DNA of 64,000 nucleotides from Emergomyces orientalis. Lineage: Eukaryota; Ascomycota; Eurotiomycetes; Onygenales; Ajellomycetaceae. The notes under the pieces are model-generated. The model made no database searches. It was not told the origin of the DNA and saw only the letters and a program-made list of their open reading frames with translations. Shown here one piece after another: positions 23,582 through 35,550 of this stretch (the first letter of the stretch is position 1; every line of letters starts with the position of its first letter). The position numbers and the translations under genes were made by a program. Where the stretch lies: positions 1-64,000 of the forward strand of contig MOWL01000049.1 of the NCBI GenBank assembly GCA_002110485.1, written 5' to 3'.

Positions 23582-23828
23582 CTAGGGAACCCACTTAAAC
23601 TAGCTGTAGCTGAGGTCAACTTACCCCTCGTCATCCCTTACCCTACCAAACGCTGTAGCTAATCAATCATACCGTGGTCAATGCTACCTACTCAATAATA
23701 TTAAAGCATCGCTAAACATCCTGCCGCAAAAAAGAAGAAAAAAATTCAATAAATCAATAAATCCCAATTACCAATTACCACTGGAATTGGGCCAATAATC
23801 CTCTCCTCTCGGCGAGCCGAGTCTCATT

Positions 23829-24419
23829 ATGCCGAACCCAACGAGATCAGTCGACCACCAACCTGAAGCCGACCTCAACCCCGCTTTCAATGAATCTGAA
23901 TCTCTTCCTCCGCACCTCAATCCAGCCAACTACCCACAGACCCAGCATTTCCCTGACTCAAACATATACCTAGAATTAACCTACAACCCCCTCGACTCGA
24001 CCAAGAGTCTAGCGCAGGTCCGGTCCCCCCAGGCAGGTGCAAACGTCCTCTTCCTTGGAACTACACGGTCAACATTTGACAACCGCCCCGTCGCCCGTCT
24101 CACATATACAAGCTATGGCCCCCTTGCACTGCGTACATTAGAAAAGATCGCTCGCGATGCAGCGGCCAAATACCAGTTGCTTGGGATAAGTATCTCCCAT
24201 CGACTAGGCGTGGTGGCGGTTACGGAGGAGTCAATTGCCATCGCTGTCAGTGCTGGACATAGGGGCGCGGCGTGGAGGGCTGGGGAGGAGGTTTTGGAAC
24301 AATGTAAAGAGAAAGCCGAGATATGGAAGCGAGAAGAGTTTGTCGGGGCTGAGGAAGATGAGGGCGAGTGGAGAGCCAACCGGGACACGGATTCGCGGGG
24401 TAACCTAGCAGGGCAGTGA
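23829..24419 (+). CDS. cnxH: Molybdopterin synthase large (catalytic) subunit, MoaE/CnxH
   Basis: The product of 196 residues would join two sulfurs, delivered by the thiocarboxylated small subunit, to precursor Z to form molybdopterin. It is needed for nitrate reductase and other molybdoenzymes. A MoaE domain occupies about residues 45-170: F-L-G-T-T-R near 75, the L-x-Y-x-x-Y-x-x-L-A-L stretch, I-S-H-R-L-G-V-V, A-V-S-A-G-H-R near 140, and the C-terminal K-x-K-A-x-I-W-K-R-E with the conserved catalytic lysines. The first 40 residues are a Pro/Asn-rich extension typical of fungal orthologues. The ATG at 23829 is the first in frame. No intron is needed. It lies only 243 bp from the copia 3' target site, so its promoter region now abuts the transposon. 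Confidence 0.93.
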   Translation: MPNPTRSVDHQPEADLNPAFNESESLPPHLNPANYPQTQHFPDSNIYLELTYNPLDSTKSLAQVRSPQAGANVLFLGTTRSTFDNRPVARLTYTSYGPLALRTLEKIARDAAAKYQLLGISISHRLGVVAVTEESIAIAVSAGHRGAAWRAGEEVLEQCKEKAEIWKREEFVGAEEDEGEWRANRDTDSRGNLAGQ

Positions 24420-24971
24420 AATGTGATTCAGTTGGGAGTGTGGGAAAGCGCTCGAGTTTTCTACTGGATATAAATATATTCGAATGGCTATTGATGGTTC
24501 GCTTCTCATGATCATCCCCTTGTATGTTATTAGAAGCACGAAGGGGTATGTGTTGGGATTCAAACATCTCTTGACCTCAGGGAGGAGTGGGTGTGACATC
24601 TAGGGCAGGACACAGCCCTGCGGTGCCAAGGTTACAAGTTCCCATTTTAAGGGAGACTATATTACTGTACAAAGCTGGGACACTCACTCAAATCTGGAGG
24701 TAATTGAAGTCGCATTCTTAACTGTTCGAAAACTAGTGCTTCTATAACATGAGGTAACTAGAAAGACTCAAAAAGGGGACTAAGCTGAAGAATTCATCAG
24801 ACTTTTAAAGCATCACTCAGTTGTTATCGTCTGTTTCTCATACAATAAAACCACTCCTAAACAAACATACAAGCACCACATACATGTCCACACGAGTGTA
24901 GACCAAACTATTCTCCTTCAAATTTGAAGTGGGAAAACACAGTGATTACCTCCCAGACAGCAGCTTAAATA
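24420..24971. other. Intergenic, convergent 3' ends
   Basis: Space between the 3' ends of cnxH and the minus-strand secreted protein gene. No coding or repeat signal seen. Confidence 0.6.
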
Positions 24972-27108
24972 TTACCCCCGCTGCAAGTTGATTTCTTGCG
25001 TCCAGTCCCAGGATGCAATTGGCGTGTTGGGGAAAGTCTCCATCACCGCCTCGCTGATGTAGACCTCCGGGCTCAAGAACTCAGCCTCGGTTGGGTGGAT
25101 GACTCGAGAGTTTTTTCGCCGCTTGAAACATTTGCTGGTTCGCTGGAATTCACCACCCGCGTAATTACCCAAAGCATTAAGCTCATGGAAGAGACAAGAT
25201 GCATCATATCCTCGCTCAAGAAGTGTTTTACCACTTTTGTCATAAATATATGTCACACCAAGCTCAGCAACTAGATCTCGATCTCCAGTTTTGGAGTAGT
25301 GTGTTGGCCAGCATGTATCAGCTGCTTTAGCTGCTAGGAAGGGTGCACTCTGGAAGAAGTCACGGTCAAGATGATGAGTTGCCTCATGCATGTAAACACT
25401 GTCACCAACATCACCAAAAATGATGACATAATTCACAGGAATTAGAGCAGCACCGCCAGGAGAGGGATTTTCAAAGGCAATCAGGTGAGTAACAAAACTC
25501 CGCAGCCCTGCAGGAAGGCGGCCAAATTTCCTCACAATGTCATCCACTGACTCCTGTGCATCAGTGCAGCGGCCTAGTGTCCAGGGGTCTTGATCCAAAC
25601 AATCTGGATAGGAGACATTGAAAACTTGAATATTTTCAAGCTTGCAATAAACCCTGCTTGGGTCATCCCGCCTCTGCGCTCGAGCCTCATTCCAAAACCA
25701 TTCAGGTAAACCATCAGATATATCCCATTGAACAACTGTTGCGTCTCCAGCACCTGGGACGGGATCCTCATTAAGTACCTCCAACCCACTCTGGAAAAGG
25801 ACACGCCTAATGCAATCATTAGCTATCGTCGTCCATATTCGCTGTAAATTGACTGAGAAGCTCTTCTTGCAAAGTGATCAAAGAAATTCCAAAAACAAAG
25901 GCTTTTGAATCAAAAGGTCCTTGGAATGAAAGGAAAGGGTGAGAGTAAAATGAGACGGTATATCGAGAGATGGGAAAAGGGGGGGGGGAAGAAGAGCCAC
26001 GAATATGTAGAGATAAGAAAAGGTCACAAAATGGTGATCTATATGCTGAGTACTTACTTGTGCTTCGCAAGTTTGGGTGCTATTTTGTTTGGACATTGGC
26101 CTGGCGCATCCCATCGCTTGTCCAGGATAGGTCCAAGAACCTTAAGCTGGTTGCTCATGCAGCTTGCATCTATTGGTGGACTTTTGACAATTTTCAGGTA
26201 AGCTGCAATTGCAAAACCACTCTCTAGAGCCCATCCATATCCACCACTGCTCTCCAGCTCTTTTGAGGCGTCCTCATCAGCAACACAGCTGTCAGCCTCA
26301 ACGGCCTTCACAAAATCATCCATGGGTACGCCAGGCACGCCACGGATTAATGTCGTCAGTAGCATTTTGAGCCCATCAGCTGGTCGAAAGTACCCTCCAA
26401 AGATTGCAGAATTGTCCCGGCCGACCCGAAAGCTAAGATTTGGTCTAAGCACCACATTGAGAAGGTCAGAGACCCCACCACGGGCACTTGATGGGAGCTG
26501 GGCAAGCAGGTTAAATGTTTCTTCTCTATTCTTTTCTGCCCTGGCACAGTGGCCCACTAGCCAGGGTTCGGGACACTGCAAACTCACATTAGGTAATGTC
26601 AGTATTGTATTCAGCACGAACTCAATGTGCGAAAGTCAATAATGGCAATGGCGAAAATCCGGAGGGGGTCAGGGGATAGGATTGACTGGTTTCTCACATC
26701 AGTGAAAGTAACATTGTAAACAGAGAAGTCGTTTTTGCAATAGTGTTCACTTGTTTCCTCGTAAAGACTTGCAGCCCATGCAGGGTCTGATGGGATCCCT
26801 CGTGCTGCAACTATATAGACAAAGAAAGAAAGGGAGTTAGCATATAGTTCATCAATTTGTTGTTCCACACTATCAAAGAATCCTTGGGTTATGGATTATT
26901 TCAAAGGTAAATGAATGGAGGGAGAAATGAAGTATTTACTTTCGGCTTCGCTCCATTTCGTGTATGTGTATTTCTGCGGAGCTGGTAGAGCAGCGTCGAA
27001 TTTTGGATCCAAATCTCGGGCATTCTTTATAAGTGGGGGTTTGACAATCTGAGCGCTTGCCAGCCCAAGAAGCAGTGTCAGTTGACACAGTGAGGAGCAG
27101 ACGCCCAT
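24972..27108 (-). CDS. Secreted putative zincin-like metallopeptidase (HEATHH)
   Basis: Four exons join in phase: 27108-26940, 26882-26698, 26575-26058 and 25806-24972, with GT..AG introns of 57, 122 and 251 bp, giving 568 residues. Residues 1-19 form a signal peptide (M-G-V-C-S-S-L then a Leu-rich core, A-S-A-Q cleavage). Ten or more Cys in the mature part suggest disulfides and secretion. The last exon holds V-Y-M-H-E-A-T-H-H-L-D, an H-E-x-x-H zinc-binding motif, followed about 40 residues later by acidic residues that could give the third ligand. The family resembles uncharacterised ascomycete secreted proteins, perhaps conidiation-associated ones, but I cannot name it. Proteolytic activity is an inference from the motif. 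The second Gly of the ATG context and the signal peptide support the chosen start. Confidence 0.75.
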
Positions 27109-29583
27109 CTCGACCCTCTCAATCTTATAATTTTCCCACCTGCGGTTGGTAAAAAAGGATATGACAAGTAAGCGCCTTCAATGGTTCTCAATAATTCAAA
27201 TGTAGAATGTCGCGTGTGAAGTCAACGACAGATGGCATTCGGGGGCATGCTCATCTAGATATAAAACCACTTTGCATGCAACTCGGGAAATTGCAAGAAG
27301 CAACGAATCGTTCTCCGGAATCCATGCCGATATTGCAAAAGACAGACTGACAGGGACAGTGCGTCGCCCAGGTTCCTTAATTTCGTCAAGAATCCGTGGG
27401 CTGAAAATATCAATGGAAACTGCACAGCATCAACATGGAGCACGGAGTGCCGTGGACGACGATGGAACAAAAATTTCCGATAAACCCCACTGACTAGCAT
27501 TGCGACAAGTCAGAATGTCTGCTTGAGGGCTGGCCTTGTGGTCTCTCAGGGGTAATTCTTTTGGTCCGGTCGATGTCCGTTAGACATTTCCCACCCGTGG
27601 GCGTCTCTTGCTGACAGAGGCCAGCTAAATATAATCATGGCTACCTGTGTCCATAGCAGAGTCACAGCAGAATCAAGTTCAGGGCGTGCTCCAGAGCTTC
27701 TGGACACGACAAAAAGATGACTTGAAGCAACCATCCTTGCTGCAACTTCATGTATTCCTTGAGCTGTGGTTATTTGTCGATAGGCATGTAACCGTAAGTC
27801 CCAGTTTTATGTCAGGGCTGAGCCGTCAATTAACAGGGGCAGTGGACCCTGCGGGGGAATCAAAAGATCGGTCAGATTCAGCAGGGTATTATCAAGACCC
27901 GAACGAGATGCGAGAAGGAATAAGAAAAAATGAAAATGAAAATGGGGCTTTGCCGTGACCATAAAAGCCACGGATCGCCCGATTAACAGCAGCATGACGA
28001 AATAAAGTAGATTCACATTCAACGTTCAACGTTCAACATACAAAAAAGAAAGGAACAATATTAAACAGTAGTGAATGTTGAACAGGAAAGTATCCCAAAT
28101 GAACGATTGAAGAGTTACTAGTAGCCTGAGGAGGAGAGTAGGAACTGAGTCAACAGAAGCGAGAGCGAGAAAAGGCGTTTTTGGTGAGATTTGATCTTGG
28201 CTGTTCGTTGCGAGCATGAGTAAGAATGTCTCCAGCACTCTGTGGCTGGAGATAGTTCCCTTAGCTTTACCAAATAAAAAATAAAACCCTTTGCATGGGT
28301 CCTCACGCTAGATAGTAGTAGTTACTCAAATCTGTCACAATGCCATAAGAATGATATACTGCTTTGCTCTGTTCTAACCATGCCATCCATCCATGGATAG
28401 TCAATTGAAATTCCAGTCCTTTGACGCTGTGTACAAAACTACTGGTCAAAAATGACCATGGCCACCGTCCACCTTGGCGGAAATCAGCACGCCCTTTGCC
28501 CTCAGTGCATTGGTGGAGATCCTGGAATGCTGGTGCTTCCTATCAGTGTACTCAGCAGCCTGCAGATACTGGAAATGGGCAAGCCTGGAATCTCTGGACC
28601 TTTTTGGTGCTGACAACCTGCATTAGCTTTCCTCAGGACTCAGGAGTGTGCGTAGGGTTTGTCGCGTTCCGACATCCGAAGCGGCCAACTTTTGAGCAAC
28701 CATTTCTCGATACTGGACGGACTCTGCTACTAGTACTCCCCCGCGGAAACTCCCTGATTGAGCAAGGTGCACGCAGGAAACTCCATATATTAGAATTTGC
28801 TGGAAAATTAGTTTGAGTATCTATTCTTGAGCCGACCACTTGGTCCTTTTTGACCTAGTGGTGCTGTTCTTAGACGCACAACTGTTGGTTCTAACACTTA
28901 CAAGTATGTTTTATAGCGGGCGTATATTTGAATCTTGATTTCTGAACACCTCATTCGTTCATGAATTATTAACAAGCCATGGACCAGTATGTTACCAAAT
29001 CCCTTCTGCCATCTCCATATTACGCATTTTATAAACTAGTAATTACCGGCCGGTGTTATAATGGTCTACCCGGCAAGGGAGTGAACCTTTGAGCAAGGAA
29101 GCCGAGGCAGAGGTCGCAAAGTCCGCCAATTGCATTGCAAGTCGAGATCCGTATTATTTTTCTGCGCGGTTTTCGGATTTGCTGCTTTGCTTCCCCAATC
29201 ACCCTCTGCTTGCTGACAGTTAATGAAATGCACCCCCCCTGGTCTTACCCTCGTCTGGTGCCGTGACAGCACAGGCGGTATCTTGTCCCCTGCACCCATG
29301 GCTGAATATGGTCGTTAGGCAAATGTATGCCCCGAACATCCTCAAAGTATCCATAAGCCCTATACATAATTTATGATTTTGTCCCGGCTTTGACCAAGAC
29401 GCTGCCACGGTTCCATCCTCCCTAGTCATTTATCCATATTGAAAACTGCCTACTCTACCCCTCTATTCACAAATTTCCAATTATTGGTAGTTTTTTAGGT
29501 GGGTGTGCACTGCTCCGTGGACAAATATTTGCTTTATCAAGTTGTATATACGGTAGCATCATCACCGTTTGTAATGAGATCAG
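27109..29583. other. Gene-free stretch
   Basis: About 2.5 kb without a supported gene. Frames on both strands are short, overlap each other and lack conserved motifs or splice-joined partners. It includes the divergent upstream region of the metallopeptidase gene. Confidence 0.5.
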
Positions 29584-30763
29584 TTAGATGCAGAGGGTGC
29601 TCTTGTTCTTATATTCCAGGATAATCAAAATGGAAGCAACCTCAGGCTGGGTCAGGATACAAATGCTAATGTGGAATAGCGCAGAAATATTCCTGGAAAC
29701 GGACTGCAAACCATCAGGAAACTCACCAGTCAAGAAAGGGAGTACCTGGCATATCCCACAATGTTCCATCCATCGCACGGGTACCAACCCATTCCTGGCA
29801 TAGCGGGATATCAATCTGATCCTCCTCCACCAGATCAGGAGGTATATGTACTTTGACAGCCACACAAAAGTTGTCAGACCGAGGCATCTCCGCAAAAGCC
29901 TGGCCATCATTATTGCTCAACCAAGCACTCCTTAATCTCCCCAGTAGAGTATCTTTCGCTGGTGCCTGTCCGTCCTGGTGAAGGCTCCTATCCCGAATAA
30001 AGCCTCGCTCTGTGTTGACTACAATAGCGCGTTTCAGCTGTCTTAAGCCACCAAATCTAGCCGGATCTGCGGGGACCTCGTAGAATGTGCTATCTGCTCG
30101 GGCAAGAACAAGATGTGTCAGGTTGGAACAATTTTTGATACCCGCAACAAACTTAGTGTCATCGAGACAAACGTCATATAGTGCAAGCCGCCGAAGCCGT
30201 GGCCATGCCAGCCATACTCCAAGCTGCCGATGGTTCTCCTGGGTGTCTAAGTATAGCTCATCTTGCATAGAACAGAATTCTTCCAAGGCTGTCAAACCGG
30301 AAAACGCTTCACGAAGTACCAGCCGTACCTGGTGTAGGTCGTTTTCTGGCCAGAAGTAACGCAGTGGCATGTTGATAACGAGACTAGTGAGTTTTTCGCT
30401 GATGTCGGACAGCAACAGGCTAACATTTTCTGCAATGCTGAGACAATCTAGGTTCTCCTTCGGGAACGGGGCTAGAAAAAGTCCTTCAGGCGAAGCAGCA
30501 GTGAGGTCAATCAACGACTGCTGTCTGAGAGACATGAGCTTTGTGAGACGCTCCTCAGAGTCTATATACAAGCAGTGCTTCAGGAGAAGACGGTTTGCAG
30601 TCCCTGATGTGAGATTTGCCACCAGCGTGAAGTTGATCAAGGTGTGAGTCACGGGATGCGAGGGCGCGAAGGCCACAGGAGGCGACGACGGAATGAGGCA
30701 TTCGATGATGTGTAGAATGATTTCATTTGGAAGCGCAGGCATTTTCGTCGAACTCATTGACAT
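29584..30763 (-). CDS. F-box protein
   Basis: The start at 30763 gives M-S-M-S-S-T-K followed by an F-box-like opening, L-P-N-E-I-I-L-H-I-I-E-C-L (residues 11-23). F-box proteins recruit substrates to SCF ubiquitin ligases through Skp1. The rest is Leu-rich with irregular repeats (L-T-S-L, L-R-R-L-A-L, L-T-H-L-V-L), consistent with a substrate-binding LRR-like region. Exon 1 covers 30763-29727. A GTGAGT donor and ATTAG acceptor define a 61-bp intron (29726-29666), and a second exon of 27 codons ends at TAA 29584. Without that intron the frame stops at 29723. Either form is possible. The substrate is unknown. Confidence 0.7.
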
Positions 30764-32220
30764 AAGAGAAAAAAAAAGGAACGAAACAAATCTCGTGCGC
30801 GTCGAGATCCTTGGGAAGGGGGACGTCCCAGAGGCCGTTGCGTCAGCATTATTTTAGCTGCCCGAATACAATCGGACATTTGAATATAAAAGTGTAATGA
30901 ACTAACACCTACCGAGAGGGACAGGTTTCAGCAGAAAATTCGGTATGCCTCTTGATCCTAGGTACCTAAATTTTTTCTCCTTTTCTTCTCTCTCATTTCA
31001 GTCTCCTTTTCACCTAATTCACCAATTTTTCAGCGGCACCGAGTTAAAAGAAGTGGTATGGTATTTTAGCCTAAGCCAGGAATTATGGTAACGTGGTGTT
31101 ATGAATAATTATGGAGAGTTGGCGGCTTTGTTTTCATTTCATTTCATTTCAAAAAAATAAATGGAAAAAAAAATTTTTCTTTTTTATTTATTTATTATTT
31201 TTATTTTTATATTTTTTTGGATTTGCTAAAGGCTGATATCAGGTATAAATTCATCTTGGTGGGCTTGGATTAGGCAATTGTATCGATTAGAATTCTTAAA
31301 GGTCAAAGACGTTTATCCTTTTGAATCCCTCTGATTCTTGCGGGGGATGGGGTTAGTGGCGTTGGCGCCCGTTTTGCCTATAAATATGCAATATACTCTG
31401 TAGATATTATGTAGATAGATTCAAGAGCGCTTACCCACCTACTTTGATGTTATGGGAAGTTTTGTTTCACTCTCGCAGTTACCGCCATTCAAATCATATG
31501 TATTATTAGACCGTCAAGCTGCTGCTCTACCTTAGAGACGCTCACCTAGTCACGAACGGCGCCCTTTTGGCCGAGTGGTCAAGTTGCCATCAGCGCTGTG
31601 GCCAAATAGCGAACGAACCCCACCATTGGCGACTGTTCCCCTCATATTAGCGTGGGCTGCCTTTCGATATGTTGTTCTGTTCAGTGCTTTTTATCATTAT
31701 TATTTATTAGTGGACAACCCCTTGGCCAAAACCTGCCGCAAAAGTGGCAAGGAATATCTGGTGATATGCCGCTGAAATGACGGGCTGCTCTTCTCATTCG
31801 CCACTGCCTCAAGTTGTGGCTGTGCTGTATGCAAGCATGATAAAAGATTCAACATCTGCCTCTTTATCCAGAACGGATTCAACAATGTCCATCGGTGTTA
31901 GAACAGAGCATATTCAACTTTAAATGACCTGTGGATTGGGTCTAAGGGGTGCGGGAATACGAGAGATAAACATCGAAAGCAAAGGGACCCCAGTCTGACT
32001 GACTGAGAAGGGCCAACAGCGGTTTGCAGAAGCGCCATATCAGGAAATGCTGCATTTTGGTAGCGGGGATAAATTTATTTTTTTTAAAAAAATATTATCT
32101 TTCAAGTTTCTGATCTTGCTTCATCAATATTTTTGAAAGGCCTTTCACGTTTGTCCTCCTCTAGGCCTTTCGCAGCGTCTACGGCCAGTTATCAACCCAC
32201 AGAGTGATTAAAGGCACAAT
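30764..32220. other. AT-rich intergenic DNA with low-complexity runs
   Basis: No gene seen. An A/T homopolymer-rich stretch lies at 31130-31240. A tRNA-like A-box (TGGCCGAGTGG at about 31568-31578) is present but no complete tRNA fold could be built around it. Confidence 0.5.
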
Positions 32221-33622
32221 ATGTCTATGATAAACGGTGATGACCCTCCTCCCCCACCATATAGCTTCGTTGGCTCATCGCGACTCTCTCCCGTGCCATC
32301 TGTTCGTCACTCGCCTCCACCATATCATCATGGGCCATCATTAGGTCAGGGGGGGTTGTCACAAAATCAATCACCACAATCGCTCCCGAGCAGCGCCATT
32401 CCAAATGCAAACAATAGACCACCGAGACAACGGCAGCAGATGCCATATCACCACCGGAATCTGGATCAAAATGGACATGGAAACTGGGCGCCACGCCAAA
32501 GCCAGGAGTTCGAGCTCCGGTAAGTGTTATGAAGGCTGCCCCTTTTTCTTCTCTCGTCAACTAACCTGGGGATAAAAAACAAAGCCAAAGTGACATTGCG
32601 ATTCCTATAATGGGACTTACCGGCTCTGGAAAAAGCTCGTTTATTTCCCTTTTGGCAGACGGCCAGGGTGTTCCTATTGCACGCAGTCTTAAAGGATGTA
32701 TGTAGTCCCTTACCATATCAAATTCATCCCACAAACCGGTCCGATCTGCCCGGTCAATTATCCTTCTCTAATTCCATGCACAGGCACGAATGACATAGAA
32801 ATCTACCCATATCAAGTTGACCGGAAAATACGAGTGATCCTCGTCGATACACCCGGCTTCAACAAACCAAGCAGAAGTAACGTCGTCACGCTCAGTTCCA
32901 TCGCCGACTTCCTTTGCCTAATCTACAGCAACAATATCAAGATGGCTGGCATAATATACCTGCACGATATAACATCTAGACAGATGGACGGCCCCGCCCT
33001 GCGTAACCTACACATGTTTAAAAGGCTTTGCGGCCCCGGCGGTTTGTCCAACGTTATGATGACGACGACAATGTGGGGAAAACTAGGCACATTACATGAA
33101 GGGGCAAGTCGCGAGAAGCAGCTACGGGATCGCTACTGGAGCAGCATTCTCAATCACGGAAGCATGATGATGCGCCATAACGGGAGCAAACGGTCAGCAG
33201 AGGAGATTGTCAAAACCCTCCTACGCAAACAACAACCCACAGTCCTTGATATCCAGCGGGAAATGGTGGTGCACAGGCAGCAGTTGGGCGATACAGCGGC
33301 AGGCCGAGAACTGTATGCGGAAATAAGGGAGGAGAGGCAGCATTACACCACTGAACTCGCTGAACTGCGCCAGGAACTTGATGAGGCGCTTCGGCGGAAG
33401 GATTTTGAGTACGGGCGGATGCTGAGGGAGACGAAAGCACAGCTGTATAAGAAGATCAGGCTCGTGGAGGAGAGCGGAAGAGTGTTGAGACCGGATCTCC
33501 AACGGGTGAAGGGTGGGGTGCGTGAACAGGAGGCTGGAAAGAAGAAGAAATATTTTGGGCGAACGGCGTTGGGGATCGGGGTGGGCACAATCCTTGGCTT
33601 GACAACAGGCGTTTTCATTTAG
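32221..33622 (+). CDS. P-loop GTPase, fungal AIG1/dynamin-like G-domain protein with C-terminal membrane segment
   Basis: Three exons fit in phase: 32221-32519, 32585-32697 and 32784-33622, with introns of 65 and 86 bp, giving 416 residues. The first 100 residues are low-complexity, rich in Pro, Ser, Gln and His. Exon 2 carries the Walker A/G1 motif G-L-T-G-S-G-K-S-S. Exon 3 carries the G3 motif D-T-P-G-F near 32845-32865 and a T-T-T-M-W segment in the G4 position that lacks the usual N/T-K-x-D. A long Glu/Arg-rich coiled-coil follows (about residues 285-385), then a final hydrophobic stretch (G-I-G-V-G-T-I-L-G-L) that could anchor the protein in a membrane. Such G-domain proteins are numerous in filamentous fungi and their roles are mostly unknown. 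Confidence 0.8.
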
Positions 33623-34504
33623 AGATACCATTTTGTTTTTTGTCAGCTATGTTTTCGTTTTCTTCTCCCAGGTGAGACTAACTCCCGGAATAGGCCCAGA
33701 GAGTGGTGGTATTCTTTTTCTCCGTGGATCGGACTGGATCGGGCCATCATCTCACACGAGCAATTTGGTTAACACAAAACCACAGGTTGGTTTATGAGAA
33801 TGATTCCCCATTTGTTTCTTTGAATGCCTGAATATATTATAGCATAATCGTAATTCAAAAATTATTGATGGCTTTTTTTCTAATACTCTTCAAGTGTCTG
33901 ACTATTCGGTTCCCAATAATAATCTATCTCATTAGGAGAACTGTATCCCATTATCGTTTCTTATCTTACCAAATGACTATGTACTGTACAGAAGATGAAA
34001 GGAATCAATTAGGGCTTGAAAAACCCTCTCACCTGACCTAGCCCCTTCACAGTTATCCCTCTCTCGGCCTTCCAAAAACTTTCCCGTATTCATTATGAAT
34101 CTATCCTCATGAGTAACTGTTTCGTATTCTCTACAACTGTCCTTTTTAACCTTGTGGTACGTTCGGTCGTTTGGCTGATAAAACAGGTGCGGATTGAATT
34201 CCGACCCCTTTTCTCCACCCAAGAATAGATCTCGGCATGACGTCAGAGGTTCCTAGGCATTGTCGCAAACCACCTTCGGCCCGCAGAGAACCGAACTGTT
34301 GCTAACTTCGTCCCATAATACTACCTGGCCCCTGAAATAATAAAGCACAGGCATCCACGACATAAAATGTTTCCCCGCTGTCATCATATAAGAATAAGAG
34401 GGCCATGTAAACACTACTCTCCCCACCACCATCATCATCGTAATACTAACAATATCACCGTCTACACAAAACCATACCACAATCAGCCCCCACAACCGCG
34501 CAAC
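33623..34504. other. Intergenic, maiA upstream region
   Basis: No coding signal. It contains the presumed promoter of maiA. An in-frame ATG at 34367 exists, but its His/Asn-rich translation does not look like a natural N-terminus. Confidence 0.5.
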
Positions 34505-35302
34505 ATGGCCTCTGAAATCCCCCCCACCACCACGATCACCAACCCCAAATTCCATCTATACTCCTACTTCCGCTCCTCCTGTGCTGGCCGCCTCCGCATC
34601 GCTTTAAACCTAAAAAACATCCCCTACACAACCACCTTCGTAAACCTACTAAAAGGTGACCAACTCTCCGCAGCCCACCGCGCCCTCAACCCTTCCGCCA
34701 CTGTCCCCGTCCTCACTGTCACCTCTAAGGATCCCAACACTATCAGCACCAGCGGCGCCGAAGCTGAACAAACGATCTCAATCGGCCAATCTATCGCCGC
34801 GCTGGAATATCTTGAAGATATCTTCACCAACCCCACTTCATCATCAGTAATACCTACTGAAACCACGACGATGACGACGACGACCACCACCTCCCTGCTC
34901 CCCCCGCTCACGAATCCCCAATCCCGCGCCCGCGTCCGCACCCTCGTAAACATCATAGCCTGCGATATCCAACCCGTGACAAACCTGCGCATTCAAAAGC
35001 GCGTAAAAGCCCTCGACGCTGATAACACCCTCTGGGCGCGCGAACTGATGGTTGACGGCTTCGCGGCGCTGGAGGCGCAGATGAGCCAGTGGGCCGCGGA
35101 ATATTCTGTGGGTGATACTGTTTCGTTGGCGGATGTGTGTCTTGTACCGGCTGTGTGGGCGGCGCAGAGGATTGAGGTGGATTTGAAGCCGTATCCAACT
35201 GTGATCAGGGTTTTTGAACGGTTAGAAAAGTTGGAGGCCGTTAAGAAGGCTCATTGGAGTAGACAGCCCGATACGCCGGAGGAGTTGAGAAGTGGAAGTT
35301 GA
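34505..35302 (+). CDS. maiA: Maleylacetoacetate isomerase (zeta-class GST)
   Basis: The enzyme isomerises maleylacetoacetate to fumarylacetoacetate using glutathione, the penultimate step of tyrosine/phenylalanine breakdown. Residues 11-27 read the zeta-GST signature Y-S-Y-F-R-S-S-C-A-G-R-L-R. The catalytic Ser-Ser-Cys and the N-terminal thioredoxin fold continue to A-L-E-Y-L-E-D near residue 100. The C-terminal helical domain contains D-I-Q-P-V-T-N-L-R and V-S-L-A-D-V-C-L-V-P. At 265 residues it is longer than usual because of a Thr-rich low-complexity insert near residues 115-135. Translation probably starts at M-A-S-E-I-P (34505). No intron is seen. It faces fahA tail to tail, and a LINE has inserted between them. 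Confidence 0.93.
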   Translation: MASEIPPTTTITNPKFHLYSYFRSSCAGRLRIALNLKNIPYTTTFVNLLKGDQLSAAHRALNPSATVPVLTVTSKDPNTISTSGAEAEQTISIGQSIAALEYLEDIFTNPTSSSVIPTETTTMTTTTTTSLLPPLTNPQSRARVRTLVNIIACDIQPVTNLRIQKRVKALDADNTLWARELMVDGFAALEAQMSQWAAEYSVGDTVSLADVCLVPAVWAAQRIEVDLKPYPTVIRVFERLEKLEAVKKAHWSRQPDTPEELRSGS

Positions 35303-35534
35303 TATTTTTGGATTAGTTAATTAATTAATGAATGCATAAAACATAAGGAAGGCGGCACTTATTCATATTCAATGTCAATATCAAATTTCACAGGCCTTTG
35401 GCAGCATTATCCAATTCATATATTGAATTTGTAGTATTCATGGGATTTTAGGTATTTGATTATCGGAAAACCAACTGCCAAGCTTATTCCATATCGTATG
35501 ACATAAATTCCATTTCGTGAAAGCTAATTTTAAA

Positions 35535-35550
35535 CTACCATCATATATTA
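35535..35550. repeat. Target-site duplication of the LINE, left copy
   Basis: CTACCATCATATATTA occurs here and again at 40974-40989, exactly bounding the LINE. Similarity extends further outward (AGCTAATTTT here, AGCTAGTTTT on the right), so the original duplication was probably 26-30 bp with slight later change. Confidence 0.9.

Noticed and set aside
27109..29583. Small frames in the gap before the F-box gene
   Set aside because: They overlap on both strands, have no splice-linked partners and no motifs; treated as chance frames.
31561..31640. tRNA-like sequence with A-box TGGCCGAGTGG
   Set aside because: No complementary acceptor stem, anticodon arm or proper B-box (GGTTCGANTCC) at the right distance; at most a decayed tRNA relic.
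34367..34504. Upstream start for maiA
   Set aside because: The extension is His/Asn/Pro-rich low-complexity translation, whereas the 34505 Met sits just before the conserved GST start.
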